Of a stretch of DNA of 64,000 nt, positions 8,451 to 15,825 are shown one piece after another (within the stretch, counting starts at the first letter, position 1; each line of letters begins with the position of its first letter). The notes beneath the pieces were generated by a model. It did no database searches. It saw only the letters and a program-made list of their open reading frames with translations, and had not been told where the DNA came from. Position numbers and translations under genes: made by a program. Origin of the DNA: Methylocystis sp. Sn-Cys (GTDB lineage: Bacteria > Pseudomonadota > Alphaproteobacteria > Rhizobiales > Beijerinckiaceae); the NCBI RefSeq assembly GCF_016745395.1, contig NZ_JAERVJ010000006.1:186001-250000 (forward strand). Reading direction: 5' to 3'.

Positions 8451-10055
8451 ATGAGGAAAGCCCAGGTGACCAAAAGCGTCGTCGTCTCTGTGCATAGCAA
8501 TTCGTATAAGGATAGCATTTGTTTGCTCGAGACGACGCGGACCTTGCTCGAGCACCCCGGCGTCACGTGGGGCTGGGCGTTCATGGCGACCCCGGCGAAT
8601 TTGGAGACCTTGGTCAAGGCGGGGTTTACCGAGGATCCGCTGAGAGCGGACGCAAATGACCTCGTGCTTGCCGTCCGTGCAACCGACGAGTCAGCCGCCG
8701 CGGCCGCGCTCGAAGCAGCATCGAGGCTTCTGTTCAACTCGGAAAGGGGCAGCGTGGCCAGCGAGCCCGAGCAGATATTCGATTTGCGATCAGCGCTCAA
8801 GTTACATCCTACCGCCAATATCGCGATTATCTCGACGCCGGGACACTATGCAACGCTCGAAGCGCAAAAGGCGCTCACAGCAGGTCTCCATGTGCTTTTG
8901 TTCAGTGATAATGTTCCTCTTGAAGACGAAATCGCATTGAAGCGACGCGGCCTGCGCCTCGGGCGTCTGGTCATGGGACCTGGTGCGGGCACGGCAATGC
9001 TCGGCGGCGTGGGTCTTGGTTTTGCCAATCGCGTCAGCGCCGGGCCGGTTGGCATCGTCGCCGCATCGGGAACCGGGGCTCAGGAAGCCATGAGCCTTCT
9101 CGATCGTTGGGGCGTCGGCGTCTCTCATGTGATCGGTGTCGGCGGTCGAGATCTTTCCGCGGAAGTCGGGGGCCTCATGACGGAAATGGCGATCCGCGCC
9201 CTCGACGCCGACGCCGATACGCAAGCGATCCTGCTCATTTCGAAACCGCCGTCGCGAGACGTCGTAGCGCGCGTGCTCGAATTGCCGCAGAAGCCAACGG
9301 TTGCTTCGCTGATCGGCCTCACAGCGCCTTTGAAAGGTCACCCACAGCACGTGACGATTTGCGACACGCTGGAGGAAGGCGCATTCCGCACGCTTGCAGG
9401 GCTCGGCATGCCACCGCCCGACAACGGCGTCGGCCGCCTGATCGAAAAGGTGGCGCGCGCAGCGGCGAGGCTGAATGCGGGCCGCAAGCGGCTCGTTGGC
9501 CTCTATAGCGGAGGAACTCTTTGCTACGAGGCCATGACGGTCGCATCTCGGCGCCTCGGCCCGGTATTTTCCAACGCCCCCTTCGACGAAAATTGGACCA
9601 TCGAGAGCGCCACACCGGGCGCGCATATCTGCCTCGACCTCGGTGAGGAAAGCTATACCCAGGGTCGCCCGCATCCCATGATAGACGCCCGCGCCAGAGC
9701 GGAGCTGCTTCGTCGGCAGGCGAGCGACCCGACCGTCGCGGCCGTGGTCTTCGACGTCGTGATCGGCGATGGCGCGCACCCTGATCCTGCAAGCGTATTG
9801 GCCCCTCTCGCCGCCGAAGTGGTGCGATCTGGCGCGGCGGTTGTCGTTTATGTGCTCGGGACGATGCGTGATCCGCAGGGCTTCGAAGAGCAACGCGCCC
9901 GCTTCGAACAGACGGGATGCATTGTCGCCGATAGCGCCGCGCGCGCCGCGCTCGCAGCCACAGCACTCGTCCTGAGAGACCCCTCGGTCGCCCTTGATAA
10001 TCTTCCGCCTGGTTTCTCGCCGTTCCTCAAGATCAACCCGGAAAAAGAAATATGA
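8451..10055 (+). CDS. fdrA: FdrA family protein (succinyl-CoA synthetase-like)
   Basis: A 534-residue protein matching FdrA, a paralogue of succinyl-CoA synthetase subunits. The N-terminal domain (VVSVHSNSYKDSICLL) precedes a CoA-binding-like domain, and a ligase domain with GIVAASGTGAQEAMSLLDRWGVGVSHVIGVGGRDLS (about residues 200-235) follows. In E. coli and relatives FdrA, a DUF1116 protein and a DUF2877 protein form oxamate carbamoyltransferase, which ends anaerobic allantoin breakdown. The DUF1116 partner is present here at 11339-12766, but no DUF2877 gene is visible. The gene ends in a 4-bp overlap with the glycosyltransferase gene, so both belong to one transcript. Confidence 0.88.
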   Translation: MRKAQVTKSVVVSVHSNSYKDSICLLETTRTLLEHPGVTWGWAFMATPANLETLVKAGFTEDPLRADANDLVLAVRATDESAAAAALEAASRLLFNSERGSVASEPEQIFDLRSALKLHPTANIAIISTPGHYATLEAQKALTAGLHVLLFSDNVPLEDEIALKRRGLRLGRLVMGPGAGTAMLGGVGLGFANRVSAGPVGIVAASGTGAQEAMSLLDRWGVGVSHVIGVGGRDLSAEVGGLMTEMAIRALDADADTQAILLISKPPSRDVVARVLELPQKPTVASLIGLTAPLKGHPQHVTICDTLEEGAFRTLAGLGMPPPDNGVGRLIEKVARAAARLNAGRKRLVGLYSGGTLCYEAMTVASRRLGPVFSNAPFDENWTIESATPGAHICLDLGEESYTQGRPHPMIDARARAELLRRQASDPTVAAVVFDVVIGDGAHPDPASVLAPLAAEVVRSGAAVVVYVLGTMRDPQGFEEQRARFEQTGCIVADSAARAALAATALVLRDPSVALDNLPPGFSPFLKINPEKEI

Positions 10056-11269
10056 GACCTGCGCCCACTCTGAATTCGCCGCGCGTTGCGCTGACCACCT
10101 ATTCCACAAAGCCACGAGGAGGCGTCGTGCACACGCTGGAGCTTGCGGAAGCCCTGCAGGCTGCTGGACTCGACGTGACCGTGATCGCCATGGGCGAGCC
10201 TGGCTCACTGTTCAGGAAAGTTGCCGTTCCCGTGGAGATGATCGCGACCCCGCCCGCAAAGAATACGCTTGAAGAACGAGTGTTCGACTGGATTGATGCC
10301 TTGACCGGCGGCCTCACCCGCCTGCGAGACTCATTCGATATCGTCCACAGTCAAGACTGCATCTCCGCGCGCGCCGCCGCCCGTGTGAGAGATGCAGGGG
10401 CGCGCTTTCGGTTAGTGCGCACCGTGCATCATGTCGACGATTTTACGACACAGGCGCTCATGGATTGCCAACGCAACGCCATATTGGAGCCGGATCGCGT
10501 CCTGGTTGTCAGCAAGACATGGCAAGAACGGCTTCGGGTGGAATATGGAGTCGACTCATCGATCGTCACCAATGGCGTTAGAAGCGAAGCATTCGCAAAT
10601 ATGCTAACGCCGCAACGGCGCGCCGAGCTGCGGCGACAAATCGGAACAAAAGATCGCTTCCTTTATCTGACCATCGGCGGGGTCGAGCCCCGCAAGGGAA
10701 CCGAATTCCTTGTCAGGGCGCTGGCCCAACTAAAAGCGGAAAGAGCAGATCCGCCCGAATTAGCGATCATCGGCGGCCATTCGTTTCAGGACTACCGTGA
10801 TTATCGCGAGCAGGTTTTGACTTCGCTCTGGCCGCTTGGTCTGGAGTTAGGCGAAGACGTCGTTTTGTTGCAGACGCTCCCCCAGACTGAACTGGTTGAA
10901 TGGCTGGCCGCTGCGGACGGATTTGTTTTCCCCTCCATCAAAGAAGGCTGGGGCTTGGTGATCATGGAGGCTGCCAGCGCAGGGCTGCCCGTCGTGGCGT
11001 CGGACATCGATGTTTTCCGGGAGTTCCTTGTGCATGACCGAGATGCGATTCTGACGGAAACATCCAATCCCGCGTCTCTTGCTCGGGGGATGGCAAGACT
11101 GATGGACGAGCCCCACACCGTCAAGCGCCTTGTTAAAAATGGGCTCGAAATGGCGGCGCGCCATAGCTGGGATCGAACAGCCGACCAGCACATTCGCATC
11201 TATAACCGAGTTATCGAAGAAGAGATGCAAGCCTCCACGCTTTTGAAAGGCGCGTTTTCTACAACCTAA
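10052..11269 (+). CDS. MSMEG_0565-type glycosyltransferase (GT4) of the Nit1 cluster
   Basis: A 405-residue GT-B fold protein. The N-terminal domain has the loop STKPRGGVVHTLELAEAL (residues about 17-34) for the acceptor side. The C-terminal domain carries GVEPRKGTEFLVRAL (about 210-224) and the family-4 donor-site signature FPSIKEGWGLVIMEAASAGLPVVASD (about 292-317). This glycosyltransferase subfamily is a marker of extended Nit1 clusters. It most likely transfers a sugar onto the product or an intermediate of the pathway; donor and acceptor are unknown. ATG overlaps the fdrA stop (ATGA), tying the two genes together. Confidence 0.88.
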   Translation: MRPAPTLNSPRVALTTYSTKPRGGVVHTLELAEALQAAGLDVTVIAMGEPGSLFRKVAVPVEMIATPPAKNTLEERVFDWIDALTGGLTRLRDSFDIVHSQDCISARAAARVRDAGARFRLVRTVHHVDDFTTQALMDCQRNAILEPDRVLVVSKTWQERLRVEYGVDSSIVTNGVRSEAFANMLTPQRRAELRRQIGTKDRFLYLTIGGVEPRKGTEFLVRALAQLKAERADPPELAIIGGHSFQDYRDYREQVLTSLWPLGLELGEDVVLLQTLPQTELVEWLAAADGFVFPSIKEGWGLVIMEAASAGLPVVASDIDVFREFLVHDRDAILTETSNPASLARGMARLMDEPHTVKRLVKNGLEMAARHSWDRTADQHIRIYNRVIEEEMQASTLLKGAFSTT

Positions 11270-11338
11270 GGAAAAGCCTGCCACGGCGGCGCCCCTCACG
11301 CCGCAATGCGCTATCTAGCTTTGCTGGGCAGGACATGT

Positions 11339-12766
11339 TCACAGAATTCTCTGGTCAAGATCCATCAACGCTTGGGTAAAACAGTCAATTGGAGCCGAAG
11401 CGACGCCGGCCCCAATTTGGCCGGCGCCGCTAAAAGCGTGAATGACGCCTGTGTTGACAGCCGGAGTGATCGCAAGCTCGACGACGCGTCGAACATCCAC
11501 GCCGAGTGGGGCGCCTGCGTTCTCCAATATTGGTAGAAGGAAGGAACGACTCTCTCCCGCACAGATGCGCTGCATGTTGCGCGTCGCCGCGATCGCGTCG
11601 GACATTCTGCCACCGAGGAAACCCGCGACCGCCGGAGAGTTTGCCGAAACTGCCCCTCCAAGGCCAATCAGCTCGAGTACGGCGCTGTCGCCGATGTCCG
11701 CGGCGCTCGCTTCCGGACCATGGCCGGGAAAATACAGCGCCTTCTGGATTGGCGGCGCGGCCGCAAGGAACCAACGCTCTAGGCCCGCCAGCCGAATGCC
11801 GTAGGTCACGCCATTGCGCGACATCGTCGTCACGATGCTCGAATTCTCGACTTTGGCCGCGGAGTCCACCAACGATTTGGCCGCAGCCATGGCGATGTTG
11901 AGAAACATCGTGTGATTGCGGCTGAGAAAATCAGCGGCGTCTCCAGCGCCAGGCCGGGAGATTCGCATCAAAAACGGGAGGAGATCCCTCAGTAGGAGAC
12001 ACGTTGTCGCCTGTACCCGTATATGAACGTCGTCGCCCATGACGACGCCCTGCGCCGCCAGCGACCAAACGTCTATAGCGCCCCTCCTGGCGATCGCTTC
12101 CCCAATTACAGGGCCAATCACATCGCGAATAAAAAAAAGCCGATCGATCGCCAAGCTGCTGTCGACGCCGAACCATTGAGTTTCGCCCGCTCCCTGGTTG
12201 ATGCTCGAAAAAGCGATCGTTCTTCCCATTTCATTTTCTACCACGTAAACCGGGGCGGACGGGCCGATTACAGTGGCCATGGGAACGACGGTCGAATGTT
12301 CGTTCGCCGGTCGTAGCTCGATTTCGCGAGAGGCAATGAGACGGGCCGCCGCCTCGATGTTTCCGGCCCACCCCTCCGCGACGATGGCTGCCTTGATCGA
12401 ACGTCGCAGAGGATCGCACATATCCGCCCATGCTATGGCGGGCCCGCAATGGAGCAATGTGCGCTCGCTCATGCCGGGCACGACCGCACCGGCTCTCTCG
12501 ACACCTTTGAGAAGGGGCGCGCCATTGTTCAAGCGCGCGACAACCTCTGCATTCGCAGCGTCGATAATGGATGATTTAGGCCCCATCAGCCGGGCTAACG
12601 CCGAAATGACGTCGCTCTCTCCTCCGCAGGGAATTTGCCAATCGATGCCTATGACAGGCGCCCCCTGGCTTCTGATCGATTCCTCGAATAGAGGCAGGCC
12701 GATGTTGATAACGTCGATCTTACGAGGAAGAGGGATTATTGAGGAAGGAGCCGGCATGAGCGTCAT
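11339..12766 (-). CDS. DUF1116 family protein (AllG/YlbE-like)
   Basis: A 475-residue DUF1116 protein of normal length. Recognisable stretches are GIDWQIPCGGE near residue 40, the GERTLLHCGPAIAW-like segment MSERTLLHCGPAIAWADMCDPLRRS (about 98-122), and TMSRNGVTYGIRLAGLERWFLAA (about 315-338). DUF1116 proteins are the AllG subunit of oxamate carbamoyltransferase with FdrA (AllF). Here it is encoded convergent to the fdrA-glycosyltransferase pair, in the same direction as the MSMEG_0572 and flavoprotein genes. ATG 12766 is preceded by AGGCGGGA. Pairing with FdrA in a carbamoyl or acyl transfer is inferred from the known partnership. Confidence 0.87.
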   Translation of the reverse strand: MTLMPAPSSIIPLPRKIDVINIGLPLFEESIRSQGAPVIGIDWQIPCGGESDVISALARLMGPKSSIIDAANAEVVARLNNGAPLLKGVERAGAVVPGMSERTLLHCGPAIAWADMCDPLRRSIKAAIVAEGWAGNIEAAARLIASREIELRPANEHSTVVPMATVIGPSAPVYVVENEMGRTIAFSSINQGAGETQWFGVDSSLAIDRLFFIRDVIGPVIGEAIARRGAIDVWSLAAQGVVMGDDVHIRVQATTCLLLRDLLPFLMRISRPGAGDAADFLSRNHTMFLNIAMAAAKSLVDSAAKVENSSIVTTMSRNGVTYGIRLAGLERWFLAAAPPIQKALYFPGHGPEASAADIGDSAVLELIGLGGAVSANSPAVAGFLGGRMSDAIAATRNMQRICAGESRSFLLPILENAGAPLGVDVRRVVELAITPAVNTGVIHAFSGAGQIGAGVASAPIDCFTQALMDLDQRIL

Positions 12767-12823
12767 TCCCGCCTAGGATAAGCCAAACTGGTAAAGCCAT
12801 TTCGCGGTCTGCGCGGGCAAAAA

Positions 12824-12860
12824 GAAAAGCAGCAAGCGGTTTCAAGGCTTGCTGCTTTTC
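12824..12860 (-). terminator. Rho-independent terminator after the MSMEG_0572-family gene
   Basis: A perfect 14-bp stem (GAAAAGCAGCAAGC, positions 12824-12837, with its complement at 12847-12860) and a 9-base loop. On the minus strand the stem ends in TTTTC followed by TTTTT, 21 bp past the stop at 12881. It should end the transcript that starts at the flavoprotein gene. Confidence 0.8.
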
Positions 12861-12880
12861 ACCGCACAACCGAAGGCCTG

Positions 12881-13369
12881 TTAAATCGTCCAGGTCGTCA
12901 TCACGAGGGCGCGGTCTCGCCAAGCCTGGATGGTGAGATCGAGGATGTCGAGTGGGTTCACTGGAATAACGCCGGGGATCAGATCGTCTTCCCGCATGCC
13001 GTACAATGCGCCCATGGCAAATCGGCAAGCGTAGATTTTGGCCCCCTCGTCCATCAATGTCTTGAGTTGACGATTATACGCTAGATTGCCAGGGAAGCCT
13101 TCGGCGCCGACGGACGGGTAACCGCGCGCGGCTGAAGCCATGAGGACACCCGGCCCATAGAGCACGAAGGACAGCTCGAACCCTTTCCGGGCTAGGCGCG
13201 TAGCCGTCAGCATGTTCACGAGTCCGACCGATCCCTCGAAGGGAACGGTGTGCATAAAGATATAAGCCTTGTCGCCGGGATTAGCCTTGTGATCCGGGAA
13301 CACCTTCTCCTCGACGTTGAATAAAACATCGCCGGGCTGCGGAGCGGGGATTGTAACGGTCTTAGGCAT
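12881..13369 (-). CDS. nitB: MSMEG_0572/Sll0783 family nitrogen starvation response protein
   Basis: A 162-residue protein with a DsrE-like fold. The characteristic stretches are NVEEKVFPDHKANPGDKAYIFMHTVPFEGSVG and FVLYGPGVLMASAARGYPSVGAEGFPGN. It belongs to the family induced on nitrogen starvation and located in Nit1C clusters, where it usually precedes the nitrilase gene. Here it has moved to a separate minus-strand transcript. ATG 13369 has an AAGGAGACAAA ribosome site; the frame extends upstream to 13414 without support. One cysteine (in KIYACRFAMG) corresponds to the position often conserved in DsrE proteins. Its biochemical activity is not known. Confidence 0.9.
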   Translation of the reverse strand: MPKTVTIPAPQPGDVLFNVEEKVFPDHKANPGDKAYIFMHTVPFEGSVGLVNMLTATRLARKGFELSFVLYGPGVLMASAARGYPSVGAEGFPGNLAYNRQLKTLMDEGAKIYACRFAMGALYGMREDDLIPGVIPVNPLDILDLTIQAWRDRALVMTTWTI

Positions 13370-13436
13370 TTTGTCTCCTTTTTGCTTGTGACAAACCGTG
13401 GGCTTCCTTCGCAAAGTTGCGAAGGATCGAACTCAA

Positions 13437-13715
13437 CTAGTCGAACTTGGGAAATGCCCGATGGGCGGGACGCGGTCGTTCGGCCTGTGCCGGCCAAGCG
13501 CGGTGATGGCTTCCAGGAAGCACGTAGAAAGCAAACCGCCGCAGGCCATCGGGAAGCACGCGATAAATCGGCACAAACACAAAGCGCCAAAAATAGTCCT
13601 TGAGACTGCGCGGCCTGAATGAAAACGCCATCCCATTTTGCGTTGCGATGCGCTCTTGCGCCGCGGCGAGCAGGTAGTATTCCGAATTGGATCGGAGCCA
13701 TTGCGGGAAAGACAT
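13437..13715 (-). CDS. Small hypothetical protein between flavoprotein and MSMEG_0572 genes
   Basis: A 92-residue protein of unknown function. ATG 13715 has a good ribosome site (GGGAGGCGATAATC) and the gene begins 2 bp after the flavoprotein stop, so it is very probably translated. The central part has an aromatic/arginine pattern (RPRSLKDYFWRFVFVPIYRVLPDGLRRFAFYVL) that could be an amphipathic membrane-associated helix pair. The C-terminus is rich in Pro and Arg. I do not recognise a family. Its place inside the nitB operon suggests a link to the same pathway. Confidence 0.6.
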   Translation of the reverse strand: MSFPQWLRSNSEYYLLAAAQERIATQNGMAFSFRPRSLKDYFWRFVFVPIYRVLPDGLRRFAFYVLPGSHHRAWPAQAERPRPAHRAFPKFD

Positions 13716-13717
13716 GA

Positions 13718-15049
13718 TTATCGCCTCCCGAGTTTTTGCTGCACGGCTTGCGCCGCCATGGCGATTGGCTCGTTCAACGCCCCTATGGCCGGGGAATAGA
13801 CGTTTTCCATCGTCGCCAGATCATCGATCGAAATGCCCGAGCGGACGGCCATGCCCAGGAAATCCGCTCGCTCCTTGACGCCTTCGCCCCCAACCATCTG
13901 CGCTCCGATGAGGCAGCGCGTAGCAGGATCTGCAAGCAGCTTCACCGTGATTGGACGCACCCCGGGATAGTACCGCGCCCTTGTGATACCGTTTGACGCG
14001 CCGCTCACGAATTTCACGCCAATCGCGGCGGCTGTCGTTTCACCAAAGGAAACGCCCCCAATCATCCAGTCGCCTGCGAGCATCGCCCAGGGGACATAGA
14101 CGGGCTGGTATTCGCGTCGCCCTCCCGCAGCATTGACGCCCGCGGCCTTGCCCTGCGCATAGGCATGGCTTCCCGAGAGGCCTTGAAGCGGAACATTGGT
14201 GACGCCATGCGGAATTTCCGTGCAGTCGCCGGCGGCAAACACGTCGCTCGCAGAGGTTTTCATGAAGGAATCGACGATAATGCCACCGGTGGCGCCCAGA
14301 GCGACGCCCGCCGCTCTTGCCAAAGCTGTATTCGGCGCCTTGCGCGTTCCGATGATGGCAAGCTGCGCCTCGACCCGCCCGGCTGTCGTCTCGGCATAAG
14401 CAAGGGCGCCCTGGCCGCCGAAGGCCGTAACGCGCTCTCCCCACAGCGTCACAACCCCAGCGTCGGCCCAGCTCTTTCGAACCGGCTCGATGATGTCAGG
14501 ATCGACGACGCCGGCCATCGGCCAAGGGGCGGGATCGACAACGGTGACCTTGATGCCGCGATGAACGAGCGCCGACACCATTTCGACGGCGATCGGTCCG
14601 CACTCGACCACGACCGCTGATTTCACCGTGTCGATGAATTTGTCCCACTCCATCGCGCGACGAATATTCTTGACGCGGTAGATGCCCTCCAGATGATCGC
14701 CGGGAATTTGGGGATCCGAATAATTCCAGCCGGTCGCGAGCACCAGCCGGTCATATCTAATTTCGCCTTCTTCGCGGACCTTGATGGCATGACGCTTGAC
14801 GTCGATGCTTTCGACCGTAGTCGTATAGTGAATATCTATGCCCTGATCGGCGTATTGTTGCTTCGTTGCAAGGAACAGTTTGTCGAAAGATTCAATTTCG
14901 CGACCGTGGACGAATGGAATGCCGCAGGGGCTGTAAGCAACGTCCTCGAATTCCGTGTAATTCACGATGTCAGCCGACGGGTCCACTCCTTTTGCAGCCC
15001 CTGCGGCGCCGAGCCCGGAAGCGCCGCCTCCAATTACGACGATCTTCAT
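13718..15049 (-). CDS. FAD-dependent oxidoreductase, CoA-disulfide-reductase-like
   Basis: A 443-residue two-dinucleotide-binding-domain flavoprotein. The FAD site is at the N-terminus (IGGGASGLGAAGAAKG), the single redox cysteine is Cys42 in YSPCGIPF, and the second FAD motif is VFAAGDCTE near residue 275. The NAD(P) domain around residues 145-175 has lost the usual GxGxxG (SAVVVECGPIAVEM). The single active-site Cys places it with CoA-disulfide reductases, NADH oxidases and persulfide reductases. ATG 15049 was chosen because the family begins there and GAGGAACGAGG precedes it; the open frame extends to 15169. It replaces the MSMEG_0569-type flavin oxidoreductase usually found in Nit1C clusters. 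Confidence 0.85.
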   Translation of the reverse strand: MKIVVIGGGASGLGAAGAAKGVDPSADIVNYTEFEDVAYSPCGIPFVHGREIESFDKLFLATKQQYADQGIDIHYTTTVESIDVKRHAIKVREEGEIRYDRLVLATGWNYSDPQIPGDHLEGIYRVKNIRRAMEWDKFIDTVKSAVVVECGPIAVEMVSALVHRGIKVTVVDPAPWPMAGVVDPDIIEPVRKSWADAGVVTLWGERVTAFGGQGALAYAETTAGRVEAQLAIIGTRKAPNTALARAAGVALGATGGIIVDSFMKTSASDVFAAGDCTEIPHGVTNVPLQGLSGSHAYAQGKAAGVNAAGGRREYQPVYVPWAMLAGDWMIGGVSFGETTAAAIGVKFVSGASNGITRARYYPGVRPITVKLLADPATRCLIGAQMVGGEGVKERADFLGMAVRSGISIDDLATMENVYSPAIGALNEPIAMAAQAVQQKLGRR

Positions 15050-15075
15050 CCCTCGTTCCTCCCGATTTGCCGCCA

Positions 15076-15116
15076 TCTCGTATGAGACAAGCACATATCC
15101 TATCGTATACGACAGG
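15076..15116. promoter_or_regulatory. Two palindromes upstream of the flavoprotein gene
   Basis: TCTCGTATGAGA (15076-15087) and TATCGTATACGA (15102-15113, within the longer CCTATCGTATACGACAGG) share a TCGTAT/ATACGA core. Their centres are 26 bp apart, as for a dimer pair on one face of the helix. They start 27 bp upstream of the ATG, overlapping the probable promoter. Confidence 0.45.
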
Positions 15117-15193
15117 AGCATTTCGTCAAGAGGCATGGGCAGCATTGTATGCATTTTGTGTGGCAACAAAGGAAGCCAACAACCAGAACAATT

Positions 15194-15241
15194 GTTATCG
15201 ACCGATAACGTAACTTATTATCAATATGTTATGTAACATAT
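15194..15241. promoter_or_regulatory. Two perfect inverted repeats in the flavoprotein/cio intergenic gap
   Basis: GTTATCG-AC-CGATAAC (15194-15209) and ATATGTTA-TG-TAACATAT (15224-15241), both without mismatch, with only an AT-rich spacer between. They have no T-run and lie between divergent genes, so they are more likely protein-binding sites than terminators. Confidence 0.4.
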
Positions 15242-15316
15242 GAGCCGCCATAGATTCGGGCTTTATGGCTCTCAGCGATTTTTTGCCGTCATTTTTTATG
15301 GCGATGAACAACCGAT

Positions 15317-15345
15317 TTGACATATTTGTATGCATATTGTATCAG
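15317..15345 (+). promoter_or_regulatory. Probable sigma-70 promoter ahead of the cio region
   Basis: A perfect TTGACA (15317-15322) is followed after 17 bp by TATCAG (15340-15345). The spacer holds TATGCATA, a palindrome that a repressor could use. It reads toward the small ORF at 15401 and cioA at 15826. Confidence 0.4.
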
Positions 15346-15400
15346 AAGCAATCTCACTACAAACTCACTTGTGTGGCAACGAGATGCAGAGGGGACGTCG

Positions 15401-15625
15401 ATGCTCACCGGCCAAGTTTCACAATTGGCGGAGATCTCCTCGATCACAGCCCAAGCGCTGCGAGCTTGCGCTATGCGGACAGGCCCCCGGGCCAAACTAT
15501 CGAACAGCGAGCGCGCGAGACTGAAAGAACTGGAACGCGAAGTGCGCGAGCTCCTCGGCTACTCGGCCAGGCTGCTGCAGGATCAAATGCCCGACGCGGA
15601 TCACAGTCGCGGGTCCACTCCCTGA
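15401..15625 (+). CDS. Small hypothetical protein upstream of cioA
   Basis: A possible 74-residue protein starting at ATG 15401, preceded by AGAGGGGAC at a suitable distance. The middle is a charged helix (ERARLKELEREVRELLGYSARLL) that resembles the coiled-coil end of IS3-type OrfA transposases, so it may instead be a transposon remnant. No other domain is visible. It lies between a probable promoter (15317) and cioA, about 200 bp upstream of the latter. The rest of the 776-bp gap (15050-15825) holds palindromes and no other gene that I can support. Confidence 0.4.
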   Translation: MLTGQVSQLAEISSITAQALRACAMRTGPRAKLSNSERARLKELEREVRELLGYSARLLQDQMPDADHSRGSTP

Positions 15626-15825
15626 TCGCTGGCCGCAAGTCCTCCTAATCCAGCGCACGCATGGCAGCGCAACACGCCATAGAGGCCTAACGCGGACTGC
15701 AACGCGCGGTCGTTCAGGTTTTGAAAGCCCACCCAAATGCACAAGGCCGTCAAAACCGCAGCCGTTCAGGCTGCGCCAATTTGCCACTGTCGAATTGGTC
15801 GCTTGTCCCGTCCAGGAGAAAAGAC

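Noticed and set aside
8802-10208. 468-residue minus-strand frame opposite fdrA
   Set aside because: It is the antisense shadow of a GC-rich gene. The fdrA translation matches a known family; the shadow is rich in Arg, Ala and His.
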